A stretch of DNA of 64,000 nt from Halorientalis sp. IM1011 (lineage in GTDB: Archaea; Halobacteriota; Halobacteria; Halobacteriales; Haloarculaceae). The DNA lies in the NCBI RefSeq assembly GCF_001989615.1, contig NZ_CP019067.1, positions 62,001 to 126,000 of the forward strand. The letters run 5' to 3'. Below, piece by piece: positions 8,638 through 17,207 of this stretch. Made by a program: the position numbers and the translations under genes. Every line of letters starts with the position of its first letter. The first letter of the stretch is position 1. The notes beneath the pieces were generated by a model that ran no database searches, was not told where the DNA came from, and saw nothing but the letters and a program-made list of their open reading frames with translations.

Positions 8638-9066
8638 GTGTCACGAACGGTCACTGTGGTCTACATCACGCAGGGGCTGGCCGAGACGTTGCTCAGACTG
8701 GGTGAAGAACGCGACCCGGACCCGGTCACGATCCGGCTCTCGGTGATGCCCGCGAGTGAACTCGACGACGCCGATCTGTCGCCGGAGGCGCCGGTGTTCA
8801 CACACTTCTACATGCCCGAAGCCGGCGGGTCCGTCGGCGCGGTGTTCGGCATCGACCTCGGGACGCCCGCGGGACAGACACAGGGGCTGTTCGTCTCACA
8901 CCCCGCGGGTGAACTGTCGATTTCCGAGCGGGACGACCTCGCGGAAGTCGTCTTCGTCGGGGTGCCGCCGTGGGACGAGGCGTCGCTGGCGGCGTTCGAC
9001 CGGAGCGGTCGCCGGAAAGATCTGGAAGTCGTCGACGCCGAACCGCCGGAGGAGACGGTCACCTAG
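8638..9066 (+). CDS. Conserved haloarchaeal protein of unknown function
   Basis: 142 residues starting at GTG 8638 (an AATTAAG box precedes it). The middle reads FTHFYMPEAGGSVGAVFGID, then a Gly/Thr-rich loop and the conserved-looking FVGVPPWDEASLAAFDRSGR. It slightly recalls a JAB/MPN-type fold, but the metal-binding HxH and Asp are not there. No function is claimed. Its TAG stop and the stop of the facing gene share one CTAG tetramer (9063-9066). Confidence 0.65.
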   Translation: MSRTVTVVYITQGLAETLLRLGEERDPDPVTIRLSVMPASELDDADLSPEAPVFTHFYMPEAGGSVGAVFGIDLGTPAGQTQGLFVSHPAGELSISERDDLAEVVFVGVPPWDEASLAAFDRSGRRKDLEVVDAEPPEETVT

Positions 9067-9272
9067 TCGAGATAGCCCAGATCCTGCAGCTGTTCGGTGA
9101 TCTCCTGAAATTCGGATTCGGTGAGTTCACCGCGTTTCTCGTGCTGGATGACGATACTGCGCAGCAGGAACCGCACCAGGTCGCTCGTACTCGAAAAACT
9201 GGTCCCCTCGATGGTCTCTTCGACGCTGTCGGCCAGGTCTTGCGGAATGGAGACAGTGGTGTAGTCAGTCAT
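9063..9272 (-). CDS. Ribbon-helix-helix (CopG-type) protein
   Basis: 69 residues. The N-terminal strand TTVSIPQDLADSVEE and helices SSTSDLVRFLLRSIVIQHEK form an RHH DNA-binding domain, followed by a short acidic tail. The last residues QLQDLGYLD repeat the L-x-x-LGY ending found on four phosphatase-superfamily proteins further right in the window. The start is ATG 9272; the longer upstream frame is non-coding. It may be an autorepressor or an antitoxin-like protein, but no toxin is adjacent. Confidence 0.8.
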   Translation of the reverse strand: MTDYTTVSIPQDLADSVEETIEGTSFSSTSDLVRFLLRSIVIQHEKRGELTESEFQEITEQLQDLGYLD

Positions 9273-9384
9273 GTGAGCGTCCAGGTCCACCGGCCGGATA
9301 TGGGTTGTGTTGTCCCCTGCCGACCTGTCAGGCGTCGTGGCGGTCCGTCCCGGAGGGATAGGGTTTTCGGGGCTGGAATCGAAA

Positions 9385-9390
9385 GGAGGT
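9385..9390 (+). promoter_or_regulatory. Shine-Dalgarno site
   Basis: GGAGGT 4 bases before the ATG at 9395. It decides the start of the small protein that follows. Confidence 0.65.
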
Positions 9391-9394
9391 AGCA

Positions 9395-9721
9395 ATGGGA
9401 GTTCGGCCACCACAACAGGACGGCGACGAACCGGATGCCATCGAGTTCGGCATCGCGGCGCTGGACGCCCGGCTCTCGGAGGCAGCGGTGGCGTTCCCGG
9501 CGGACAGGGACACCCTGGTCGAGGCGCTCGGCAACCGCAAGATCCCCTACAACGCGACCGGCAACGAGATCGCCATCGCAGAGGCCATCGACCGGTCGGG
9601 CAAGGAGTACTTCGAGTCCGAACAGGAACTCCTGAACGCGCTCCATCCGGTCTTCGAGGAACTGCGCGAATCGGCGTCTTCGAGCGTCCTGATGCAGTTG
9701 AAAGCGCTCGTCCCCTTCTAG
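9395..9721 (+). CDS. Small haloarchaeal protein (DUF5789-like)
   Basis: 108 residues with no known function. The core IEFGIAALDARLSEAAVAFP, followed by a two-strand/helix segment KIPYNATGNEIAIAEAI and an acidic helix, matches what I recall of haloarchaeal DUF5789 proteins. The start is supported by GGAGGT. Its TAG stop shares the CTAG at 9718-9721 with aglJ on the opposite strand. Confidence 0.75.
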   Translation: MGVRPPQQDGDEPDAIEFGIAALDARLSEAAVAFPADRDTLVEALGNRKIPYNATGNEIAIAEAIDRSGKEYFESEQELLNALHPVFEELRESASSSVLMQLKALVPF

Positions 9722-10761
9722 TCGCGGTCGCCGGCGGACGCGAGTTCGTCGGCCTCCGAGTCACCGTCCGCGCTCGTCGAACCGTTTTCCGGCGTCCGAC
9801 CGGCAGGGTCCTCGGACACCGCGTCGGATCGCTCGCGACCCAGTTGCTCGGTCAGTTCTTCGAGCCGGCGGGTCTGCTCGCGGTTCAGCGCGACGATCAT
9901 GTCCGAGAGGACGCCGAAGATCAACAGCTGAACTCCCACCAGAATCGAGAAGACACTGACGATGGCGATGACCTCGTGTGACGTGCGGGGCGGGACGAAC
10001 CAGTCGTAGGCCACGTAGCCGCCCAGAGCGAACCCGACGAGCGAACTGAGCGCGCCGACGCTCCCGAAGTAAAAGAGCGGGTTGTTCGTCTTGGCCATCT
10101 GATAGAGCGTCAGGATGATCGTCGCGCCGTCCCGGAAGGGGTGGAGGTTCGTCTCCGACTCGTCCGGGCGGGCCTCGTACCGAATCGGGACGACCTCCGT
10201 CCGGACACCGTGTTTGACGCACTCGACGGCCATCTCGGTCTCGATCCCGAAGCCGGCTTCCGTGAGCGTGAGTCGCTCGGCTGATTCACGGGTGAACGCG
10301 CGGTAACCGCTCAGGATGTCTTGCAGGTCTCGGCCGTGGATCCAGCTGAACGCCCGGTTGATGATGCGGTTTCCCGTCCTGTTGAGCCGTGACATCGCGC
10401 CCGACTCCATGTCGGCGAACCGATCGCCGATGACGTGTTCGGCCTGTCCCGAAAACAGCGGTTCGAGCATCGCGTCGGCGTCCTCGACGCGGTACGTGGC
10501 GTCACCGTCGAGCATCAGGATGTAGGGGGCCTCGATGTGCCGCAGCGCCTCGCGGACCGCCTGTCCCTTTCCGCTCCCCGACTGGACCATCACCCGGGCA
10601 CCGTGGTCCCGGGCGATCTGCTTCGTGCCGTCGGTCGAGTCGCCGTCGACCACGAGGACGTTCTCGAAGCCGTGCTCGGAGAACGATTCGATGACGGTGC
10701 CGATGGTCGCGGCCTCGTTGAGCGTCGGCACCAGCACACAGACCTCCGAGCGGTCGGGCAT
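9718..10761 (-). CDS. aglJ: S-layer N-glycan initiating glycosyltransferase AglJ
   Basis: Family 2 glycosyltransferase that, in Haloferax, adds the first hexose to dolichol phosphate on the cytoplasmic face. 347 residues. Visible are VCVLVPTLNEAATIGTVIES, VVDGDSTDGT, the donor/metal motif MLDGDATY (about 94-101), and GSGKGQAV. Two membrane helices follow (about 245-272 and 280-305), then a charged coil and an acidic low-complexity C-tail. The ATG at 10761 is preceded by a T-rich box (about 10785-10790) at leaderless distance. It lies at the edge of the glycosylation region that includes aglB. Confidence 0.9.
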   Translation of the reverse strand: MPDRSEVCVLVPTLNEAATIGTVIESFSEHGFENVLVVDGDSTDGTKQIARDHGARVMVQSGSGKGQAVREALRHIEAPYILMLDGDATYRVEDADAMLEPLFSGQAEHVIGDRFADMESGAMSRLNRTGNRIINRAFSWIHGRDLQDILSGYRAFTRESAERLTLTEAGFGIETEMAVECVKHGVRTEVVPIRYEARPDESETNLHPFRDGATIILTLYQMAKTNNPLFYFGSVGALSSLVGFALGGYVAYDWFVPPRTSHEVIAIVSVFSILVGVQLLIFGVLSDMIVALNREQTRRLEELTEQLGRERSDAVSEDPAGRTPENGSTSADGDSEADELASAGDRD

Positions 10762-10839
10762 CGTCGCCCTATCGTCACGGGGAGCGCAAAAAGGTACGGT
10801 TCCCGACCCGTGCAACCGACCCAGAACGGCGGCCCGCCG

Positions 10840-10953
10840 TCACTCCTCGTCCCGGTGCTCGCTCATGTGTTCCCACATCTCGGTACACCCACACCCGTCG
10901 GCCACGTCCTCCAGATGCTCGTCCGCCTCCCGTTGTCCCGTATCGTCTGGCAT
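10840..10953 (-). CDS. 37-residue CGC small protein
   Basis: A very short gene: MPDDTGQREADEHLEDVADG, then CGC (Cys21, Cys23), TEMWEHMSEHRDEE. The acidic composition, the compact CxC and the clean promoter argue that it is real, and I recall similar haloarchaeal mini-proteins ending in a WEH segment. It could bind metal or act as a redox or adaptor peptide; no function is known. The ATG is immediately preceded by a perfect 9-base inverted repeat that would overlap its transcription start. Divergent from the TrmB-type regulator. Confidence 0.75.
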   Translation of the reverse strand: MPDDTGQREADEHLEDVADGCGCTEMWEHMSEHRDEE

Positions 10954-10976
10954 AGTTACTCAGTCTGTGAGTAACT
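10954..10976. promoter_or_regulatory. Perfect palindrome, TrmB-type operator
   Basis: AGTTACTCA, 5-base spacer, TGAGTAACT. It contains TACT-N8-GAGTA, matching the TACT(N7-8)GAGTA element reported for Halobacterium TrmB. It sits between the ATG of the 37-residue gene and its TATA (10993-10998, minus), exactly over the predicted start site, and upstream of a TrmB-family gene at 11043. Confidence 0.75.
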
Positions 10977-10992
10977 GGTTTGTCGACCAACG

Positions 10993-10998
10993 ATAAAT
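10993..10998 (-). promoter_or_regulatory. TATA box of the 37-residue gene
   Basis: ATTTAT on the minus strand, followed by the palindrome at 10954-10976. The predicted start near 10969 lies inside the palindrome, the arrangement expected for repression. The same AT patch could also serve the plus-strand regulator gene. Confidence 0.5.
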
Positions 10999-11042
10999 AC
11001 CTTTCGGCGAATTTACAAGGCCGGCCGGTGACTGGCCGTGAT

Positions 11043-11897
11043 ATGACCGACGACGCGGCGAGTCTGCTGGATCGGCTCGGACTGACCGAGTACGAGTCGA
11101 CGGCGTTGCGGGAGTTGCTGACACTGGGACGGACGACTGCTCCGAATCTGGCGCAGGCGACGGGCATCCCCAAGGCTCGCATCTACGGCGTGCTGGACTC
11201 GCTATCCGACCGGGGCTTCATCAAGATCATCCCCGGCCGACCCAAGGAGTACCAGCCCAAATCGCCCGCGGAGATTCTGGACCGGGCGGAGGAGAACCGC
11301 CGCCAGGAGTTCGAGGGCTTCGTGCAGGAACTCGACGACGTGCGCGAGGAGTTCCTCGCGGAGTTCCGGCCCCGCTTCGAGCGCGCCAGCGAGGACATCA
11401 CGCCCACCGAGGAACTGTTCCACGTCGTCGACGTGGGCGAACCGAGTGAGCGCGAGACGCGCCAGCTCTACCACCAGGCCGACGAGCAGGTCCGGATCAT
11501 CACCAAGAGTTTCGAGTACTTCGATTCGGTCCGGCCGGCCTTCGAGGAGGCCATCGACCGCGGCATCGACGTGGACGCCATCTTTCTTCACCCCGATTTA
11601 CTGGAAGCTGAGAACCGCCCGATCCAGGCCGACATCGTCGAGCGAATTCGGACGGAGTATCCCGCCGTGGACCTCCGCTTCAGCGAGGAACCGCTCCCCT
11701 GGCGCGGCACCGTCGCCGACCCGAGCATGGACTACGAGACCGGGCGCGCGATCATCCTCGTCGAGGAGAAAGACGTGCCCCTCCACATGCGGCAGGCCGC
11801 CCTGACCGACAACGGCTCGTTCGTCGCCGGCCTCCAGCGGTACTTCGATCTCGTCTGGGAACACGAGAGCCAGCCGCCGTCGGCGCTGGACGAGTGA
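11043..11897 (+). CDS. TrmB-family sugar-responsive regulator
   Basis: 284 residues. The N-terminal winged helix (about 5-75) reads LLDRLGLTEYESTALREL, TAPNLAQATGIPKARIYGVL, SDRGFIKIIPGRPKEYQP. A helical linker (80-110) and a C-terminal effector domain follow (RIITKSFEYFDSVRPAFEEA and VDAIFLHPDLLE), as in TrmB proteins that bind sugars. TrmB in Halobacterium controls central carbon metabolism. The start at ATG 11043 is preferred to the in-frame ATG 10980. A TrmB-type palindrome lies 67 bases upstream, so control of itself or of the facing CGC gene is likely. Confidence 0.85.
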   Translation: MTDDAASLLDRLGLTEYESTALRELLTLGRTTAPNLAQATGIPKARIYGVLDSLSDRGFIKIIPGRPKEYQPKSPAEILDRAEENRRQEFEGFVQELDDVREEFLAEFRPRFERASEDITPTEELFHVVDVGEPSERETRQLYHQADEQVRIITKSFEYFDSVRPAFEEAIDRGIDVDAIFLHPDLLEAENRPIQADIVERIRTEYPAVDLRFSEEPLPWRGTVADPSMDYETGRAIILVEEKDVPLHMRQAALTDNGSFVAGLQRYFDLVWEHESQPPSALDE

Positions 11898-11907
11898 TCC
11901 CAGGCGA

Positions 11908-13275
11908 CTACTCCTGGTAGCCGAGGTTCCGGAGTCGCTCTTTGATTTCGTCGTCCATCTCGACCGACTCGACTTCCGTGTCGGTCGCTTCGATATCCTC
12001 CTCGAGGTCGTCGACGACCCTGCGCATCTCGTCGAGAACGTCGGGTTCGGGGTCGTCGTCGAGCAGGTTCGACTGCTCGTCCGGATCGGCCTGCAGATCG
12101 TACAGTTCCTCATTGTCGTGGACGTAGTCGCGAATGTACTTCCAGTCGGTCGTGCGGTAGGCGAACCGTTCGGTCCCCGTCGGTACATCGTACCAGCTCC
12201 CGAGGACGCCCTCCCGCTCCCAGTCTTCCGATCGCCCGTCGAGGAGGGGGTCCAGCGGATAGCCGTAGAAGTTCTCCGGGAGCGTCTCGACGCCGGCCAG
12301 CGTCGCCGCCGTCGGCGCGACGTCCATGAGGCCGACCATCTCGTCGTGGGTGCCCGACGAGTCCCCGTCGTAGACGATCAGCGGGACGTGCATCACCTCG
12401 TCGTAGAAGCGGTTCTGGTGAAAGAACTCGCCGTGATCGCGGAACTCCTCGCCGTGGTCGGCGGTGACGATTGCCGTCCAGTCGTCCCACTCGTCCTCCA
12501 GGGTCGAGAGGAGGCGGCCGATCTGTGCGTCCGTGTAGCGGATCTCGCCGTCGTACAGGTCGATCAGCGTCTGGAGTTCCTCTTCGGTGATGTCCTCGTC
12601 GTTCTCCATCATCTTCGGCCGGAGGCGGACACCTTCCCGCCGGCTGATATCGGAGAACATCTGGTGTTCCTCGGGCGGCGAGTAGGGGTGGTGGGGATCC
12701 ATGTAGTGGACCCACAGGAAGGTCGGCCGGTCGCCCTGTGCGTCGACCCACTCCAGCGCGCGGTCGGTGATGTCCTCGGCTGAGACGTAGTACGATCCCA
12801 CGTCGACACCCGCGGCACGCTCGGTTCCCTGATAGAGTTTTTCGAGGATGCGGTAAACCAGACCGTCCGAGTCGAGGTTGTCCTTGACGGCCTGTCGAAG
12901 TCGTGTCATCGGCGAGGGGTCGGCCCGGGAGTCGTACAGCGTGTCGAAGCCGCGATCGTAGCCGAATTCGGCGCTCAGGTAGAGATTGGAGTGGAATCCA
13001 CCGGTCGCGTACCCCTGTCGAGAGAGGACTTCCGAAACGAGCGTCCGCTCCTCGGAGAGCCGCTCGAAACCCCCGTACATGAGTGGGTGCGAGGAGGTCA
13101 TGATCGCGGGGAAGGACGGCCGGGTGGCACAGGCGTGGGTGAACGCGGCGCTGAACCGATGCCCGTCCTCGGCGATCGCGTCCAGTTCCGGCGTCGTGTC
13201 GCGGTCGTACCCGTAACACCCCACGTGATCCGCCCGGAGCGAGTCGACCGTCACCAGGACGACGTTCTGAGCCAT
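11908..13275 (-). CDS. Alkaline-phosphatase-superfamily 'sulfatase-like' enzyme 1
   Basis: 455 residues with the sulfatase/AlkP fold. N-terminal metal Asp11 (VVLVTVDSLRADHVG), the nucleophile region CATRPSFPAIMTS, and the metal motif TADHGEEFRDHGEFFH are visible. At the place of the formylglycine Cys of true sulfatases (C-x-P-S-R) there is Thr51 (T-R-P-S-F); Cys49 is two residues off. It is therefore unlikely to be a classical sulfatase. The typical 'YDLQADPDEQSNL' stretch of arylsulfatase-like proteins is present. It ends in RLRNLGYQE. There is no signal peptide. A TATA-like CTAAAT at about 13299-13305 gives a leaderless start. Last gene of the minus-strand glycan group. Confidence 0.85.
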   Translation of the reverse strand: MAQNVVLVTVDSLRADHVGCYGYDRDTTPELDAIAEDGHRFSAAFTHACATRPSFPAIMTSSHPLMYGGFERLSEERTLVSEVLSRQGYATGGFHSNLYLSAEFGYDRGFDTLYDSRADPSPMTRLRQAVKDNLDSDGLVYRILEKLYQGTERAAGVDVGSYYVSAEDITDRALEWVDAQGDRPTFLWVHYMDPHHPYSPPEEHQMFSDISRREGVRLRPKMMENDEDITEEELQTLIDLYDGEIRYTDAQIGRLLSTLEDEWDDWTAIVTADHGEEFRDHGEFFHQNRFYDEVMHVPLIVYDGDSSGTHDEMVGLMDVAPTAATLAGVETLPENFYGYPLDPLLDGRSEDWEREGVLGSWYDVPTGTERFAYRTTDWKYIRDYVHDNEELYDLQADPDEQSNLLDDDPEPDVLDEMRRVVDDLEEDIEATDTEVESVEMDDEIKERLRNLGYQE

Positions 13276-13342
13276 GAGGCAGTGTTGCTAACGTCCCGAT
13301 TTAGAACCTTCTGTTCGGCGTGGAGACCCACGACGGCCCAGT

Positions 13343-14794
13343 TCAGGGAACGACCTTCCCGAGCATCCCATTCGAGACGTTCCGGAGCGTCGCACGGTGG
13401 TGTTCGCTGATCGCTAGCAGCACGGCTCCATACACCGCCGCGCCGACGGCGACCAGGGCGAACACGTACACCCACGACCGAACCGGGACCACCCGCCGCA
13501 GCGCCCAGACCACGGCGGCCATGACGCCGCCGCTCACGAACTGGTGGACGAGCGGACTCGGAACGATCGTTACCGATGGGACTTCGACCCTGACGGCGTA
13601 CACCGACAGCGCGTACGTGACGGATTGTGCGATGGTCGAGCCTACGACGACGCCGATCGGCCCCATCACGAAGAACAGGCCGACGCTACCCACGACGTTC
13701 GTGACGAACTTCACCAGCGAGATGCGGAAGCTGGTGTAGGGCATGTCGAGCCCGTTGATCGCGGAGGCGAACACCTGTTCCTGTGTGATGAGCATGCGGT
13801 AGAGTGCGATCAACACGAGGAACACGCCTGCGCCGGCGTATTTCGGTTCGTAAGCGGTGACGAGGATCTCCTGTCCGAGGATGAGCGCGCCGAAAAACAG
13901 CGGAATTGCGAGGACGCTGCTGTAGGAAGCAGAATGGCGCAGTCGTTCGGCGACCGCTTCACCTCGGCTGTGCAGATCGCTGATGTCGCCGTAGGTGCCG
14001 TTCGAGATCAACTGTGTGACGAAGATGGCCGGCGCGGAGATTCGCAACGCGACGTTGTAGTAGCCGACGAACACGCTCGTGGCGAGGACGCCGATCAAGA
14101 TGGTGTCGATCCGCCCCATCATCGTATTGAGCATGCTCTGGGGGAACTTCGGCTTCGCGAACGTCCAGATCCGCCGGACGGTCGCCCGCGTCGGCAGTCG
14201 CGGGCGGACGCCGATGAGACGGAACGGAAGGGGCGCAACCACGATGAGTCCCAGCGCCGTCCCGGCAACGAGGCCACCGGCCTGATAGCCGAGAACGACC
14301 AGCCCGATCTGTCCAATGTACTTCAAGACGGTCTTCAGGAGGTCGATCCAGCTGTGATAACCGAAATTCGGTCGGACGCTGAGGATCATCCCCGTCTGCT
14401 GAGTGAGGTTCAGGCCGACGAACAGCAAGGCGAGCACCGGCCAGTGCCGGCCGAGGCCGTCGACGGGGATGTACCCCGCCGCGAACTCACCGGCGATGGC
14501 GATTACCGCGACGCCGACGACGGTGAACAGCCCGAGCCCGAGGGCGTATGCGCCCATAATCTCCCCTTCCCGGGCGTCCGACTCCGTGATCCGCTTGCGA
14601 CAGCCCTCGACCCAGCCACCGAAGGGGTTGTTGAGCGTGTCGGCCACGCCGTAGATGAAGAAATACAGCCCGTAGACGTCCGGAGTCGTCATTCGCGCGA
14701 CCACGACGGTCCCGACCAGTCCCAGAACAGCGGTCAGGAGCCGACCGACGAACCCGAACCCGACCTGCTCGCCGAAGTCCGTGCGATCACTCAT
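13343..14794 (-). CDS. Polysaccharide/lipid-linked glycan flippase (MATE-like, Wzx/AglR type)
   Basis: 483 residues, almost all hydrophobic, with about 12-14 predicted helices. The N-terminal segment VGFGFVGRLLTAVLGLVGTV, then VVARMTTPDVYGLYFF is typical of oligosaccharide flippases (RfbX/PST family). Its place among glycosyltransferases and near aglJ/aglB suggests it moves a dolichol-linked glycan to the outer leaflet, an inference from context. It starts 25 bases after the preceding gene ends. Confidence 0.88.
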   Translation of the reverse strand: MSDRTDFGEQVGFGFVGRLLTAVLGLVGTVVVARMTTPDVYGLYFFIYGVADTLNNPFGGWVEGCRKRITESDAREGEIMGAYALGLGLFTVVGVAVIAIAGEFAAGYIPVDGLGRHWPVLALLFVGLNLTQQTGMILSVRPNFGYHSWIDLLKTVLKYIGQIGLVVLGYQAGGLVAGTALGLIVVAPLPFRLIGVRPRLPTRATVRRIWTFAKPKFPQSMLNTMMGRIDTILIGVLATSVFVGYYNVALRISAPAIFVTQLISNGTYGDISDLHSRGEAVAERLRHSASYSSVLAIPLFFGALILGQEILVTAYEPKYAGAGVFLVLIALYRMLITQEQVFASAINGLDMPYTSFRISLVKFVTNVVGSVGLFFVMGPIGVVVGSTIAQSVTYALSVYAVRVEVPSVTIVPSPLVHQFVSGGVMAAVVWALRRVVPVRSWVYVFALVAVGAAVYGAVLLAISEHHRATLRNVSNGMLGKVVP

Positions 14795-14819
14795 CGTACT
14801 ATGGACACACTCAACACGG

Positions 14820-15719
14820 TTAGTCGATGTAGCCGAGTTCGCGGAGCTGGTCCTCGGGGATATCCGCTCGGGTGCGTTCGGGGTCGATCTCCTGAACGTG
14901 GTCCTCGACCCACTCCTTGACGTCGAGGGCGTGTTCGGGCGGTGACCCGACGGTCGACGCGGCGATGGCTCGCCAGGAGTGGGTGCCGGGGTCGTCGTCG
15001 TCGAGCCACGTCGCCTCCATCCCGTGGTCGCTCAGGATCAGGAGTTCGTCGTCCTCTCCCAACGCCGCCCGGACCTCGCCGACCTGCTCGTTCACGTCCT
15101 CGTACACCTGCCGGTAGGCCTCCTCGTCGTCGGAGTAGATGTGGCCCAGCACGTCGATCACGTGGATGTGGGTCGCGGCGATCTCGATGTCGTGAGTGAT
15201 CGCCTCGTGGACCCAGCCGAACTTGCTGGCGGCCTCGGTGTACGTTTCCCTGATCAGCGTCTCCTCGGACATCCGGTCTTCCTTGACCTCCTCGAACAGC
15301 CCCCAGAGGTAGTGGAGCGCCTCGTTGCGGTAGACACCGGGCCAGTTGTGGACGGCGCGGTACTCTCCGTCGAGGAAAGTCGGTTCCTCGACGATCTGCA
15401 AACTCCAGTCCTGACCCGTGTTCTGCTTGATCGCGTCCCCGATCTTCCCTCGGATGTTCCCGCTGACGTTCAGCGTGTGTGCGATCCGAGAGAGCATGGT
15501 CAACACCTGACTGTCCCACTCCCCGTGGCCCGTCATGCCGTGTTCGGTCGGGTGGAGTCCGGTGGCGATGGAGGGCCAGGCCTCGCCCGTGTGGGGATGT
15601 TCGAGCCTGTGAGCGACCGACTGCATCTTCGTGTGTTCGTCCAGCAGTAAGTTCTCACAGCCGAAATCCTCCGCGTGACGGACGTCGACGGCGTCCAACG
15701 CCAACACGACGAGTACCAT
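14820..15719 (-). CDS. AlkP-superfamily phosphodiesterase-like enzyme 2
   Basis: 299 residues, shorter than the other three. It reads like a type I phosphodiesterase/nucleotide pyrophosphatase: VVLALDAVD with a metal Asp, then TGEAWPSIATG in which Thr44 falls where NPP enzymes carry the nucleophile, GLHPTEHGM, DVLGHIY, and the metal motif LSDHGMEA with a later THSW. No Cys is at the nucleophile. It ends in QLRELGYID. The start ATG 15719 lies about 28 bases from a clear TATA (15744-15749), so the mRNA is leaderless. An apparent longer frame up to 16301 is just the reverse reading through the neighbouring gene. Confidence 0.8.
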   Translation of the reverse strand: MVLVVLALDAVDVRHAEDFGCENLLLDEHTKMQSVAHRLEHPHTGEAWPSIATGLHPTEHGMTGHGEWDSQVLTMLSRIAHTLNVSGNIRGKIGDAIKQNTGQDWSLQIVEEPTFLDGEYRAVHNWPGVYRNEALHYLWGLFEEVKEDRMSEETLIRETYTEAASKFGWVHEAITHDIEIAATHIHVIDVLGHIYSDDEEAYRQVYEDVNEQVGEVRAALGEDDELLILSDHGMEATWLDDDDPGTHSWRAIAASTVGSPPEHALDVKEWVEDHVQEIDPERTRADIPEDQLRELGYID

Positions 15720-15743
15720 ATTTGACCAGTACACTGTCGACCG

Positions 15744-15749
15744 TATAAA
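15744..15749 (-). promoter_or_regulatory. TATA box of AlkP-like gene 2
   Basis: TTTATA on the minus strand about 28 bases before ATG 15719, giving a leaderless transcript. It shows that this part of the glycan group is not one single transcript. Confidence 0.65.
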
Positions 15750-15808
15750 GTCGCTTCCGTCGGCCGCGACGACCTCGCCGACAGACCGATACCGCGGCGT
15801 AGACCCGT

Positions 15809-17140
15809 CTACGTGTACCCGAGGTCGTCGAGTTGGTCCAGTACCGCCTCGGAGAGGTCGTCGTCGCTGGTCTGGGCGGGCGCACCGGCGAGTTCGTCTT
15901 TCAGTTCGTCGAGTCGTTCCCGTGGTTCGTCGACGGTCGCGGTGCCCGTCTCGACGAACCCGTCGCGAGTCTCGTAGCCGTAGTAGGTCTCCGGGGCGGC
16001 GAGGCCGTACACCGGGGCCTCGAAACTGTCCAGCGTCCGCTGGTCCACGTCCTCCGAGGCGAGCCGCTCGTACTGACGCGGCGTCAGCCCCTGACACTCC
16101 GTGAGATACACGCCGCCGGCGGGTTCTTTCACGAGACTGCGGCCGCGGGACTCGCCGTCGACGCCTGCCAGGTCCAGCACCGTCCGGTGGACATCGAGCA
16201 GGCTCACGACCGTCTCGTCGCGGACCACCTCGTCCTCGTCGCTCGTCACGACCACCGGGACGTGGGTCAACTCCGGGAAGACGCCGTAGCAGTGGTTCCA
16301 CGCGCCGTGTTCGCCGAACAGTTCCCCGTGGTCGGAGATCGTGATCACGTAGTCGAAGTTCTCGCGCAACTCCTCGAAGATGTCCTGATAGACATCGGAG
16401 AGGTACCGGACGCTGTCCTCGTAGCTCCGGCGCAGTCGCGAGGAGTCCACGTTGGACTTCCCGGAGACGGTCGCTCGCACTCCGTCGAACTCCGGATCGT
16501 CGGTCGTGTGGTACTCCGAGGGCGGGTTGTACGGCGCGTGGGCCTCCATCAGGTTCGCGAAGAAGAACTCGTCGTCGCCGAACGACGTGTTACGGACCGT
16601 CTTCAGCGCAGTCTTCGCGCCGTCGTCCATCTCGAAGGGACCGAACCCGCTGTCGTAGAACTTCAGTCTCGCGCCGTGGCGGAGCGACCGGACCGTATCG
16701 CAGTCGCCGGTGACGCAGTTCCAGCCAGCCCGGAGATACCGACTGAGCCCCTCGCCGTGGGAGTTGGAGATGAACACGCCCCAGTCGAACACGTCGGGGT
16801 CGCCGGCGTCCAGCCGCCAGCCGCGCTCGAAGTGCTCGAACCCCCGGTCGTACTGGAACTCGCTGGAGACGTAGGGATTGGCGCTGAACGCCCGCGTCGT
16901 GTAGCCGGCGTCGCGTAACTGCTCGGCCAGCACCGCCCCGTCGTAGGTGAGCCGCTCGTTCTCGCTCCCGATCCCCATCTCCCCGGCGTACTTGCCGGTG
17001 AACAGCGAGGCGTGAGCGGGGACCGTCCGGTGGCTCGTGGAGTAGGCTCGCTCGAACCGCCGGCCGGGAACCCAGTCGAAAAAGTCGTCGAAGGAGTCCT
17101 TCCGGAGGGTATCGAGCACCACCAGAGCGATGCTTGTCAT
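15809..17140 (-). CDS. AlkP-superfamily 'sulfatase-like' enzyme 3
   Basis: 443 residues. Metal Asp10 in ALVVLDTLRKDSF, nucleophile region HRTVPAHASLFTG with Thr39 replacing the sulfatase Cys, and a second metal motif TISDHGELFGEHGAWNH. Mid-protein has ANLMEAHAPYNPPSEY, typical of the family. It ends in QLDDLGYT. No signal peptide or membrane helix, so it probably works in the cytoplasm on activated or lipid-linked glycans. The substrate is unknown. Spacing is 67 bases from the gene before and 89 to the gene after. Confidence 0.84.
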   Translation of the reverse strand: MTSIALVVLDTLRKDSFDDFFDWVPGRRFERAYSTSHRTVPAHASLFTGKYAGEMGIGSENERLTYDGAVLAEQLRDAGYTTRAFSANPYVSSEFQYDRGFEHFERGWRLDAGDPDVFDWGVFISNSHGEGLSRYLRAGWNCVTGDCDTVRSLRHGARLKFYDSGFGPFEMDDGAKTALKTVRNTSFGDDEFFFANLMEAHAPYNPPSEYHTTDDPEFDGVRATVSGKSNVDSSRLRRSYEDSVRYLSDVYQDIFEELRENFDYVITISDHGELFGEHGAWNHCYGVFPELTHVPVVVTSDEDEVVRDETVVSLLDVHRTVLDLAGVDGESRGRSLVKEPAGGVYLTECQGLTPRQYERLASEDVDQRTLDSFEAPVYGLAAPETYYGYETRDGFVETGTATVDEPRERLDELKDELAGAPAQTSDDDLSEAVLDQLDDLGYT

Positions 17141-17207
17141 TGGAGGAGTGGAGGAACGGGCCGGCCAAAGTATGTTCCGGTACTGCGACTGACCCGACTA
17201 TCGACCG

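Noticed and set aside
14820-16301. Extending AlkP-like enzyme 2 to a 493-residue protein
   Set aside because: The added part is an out-of-frame reading of enzyme 3, and a TATA box plus ATG at 15719 mark the real start.
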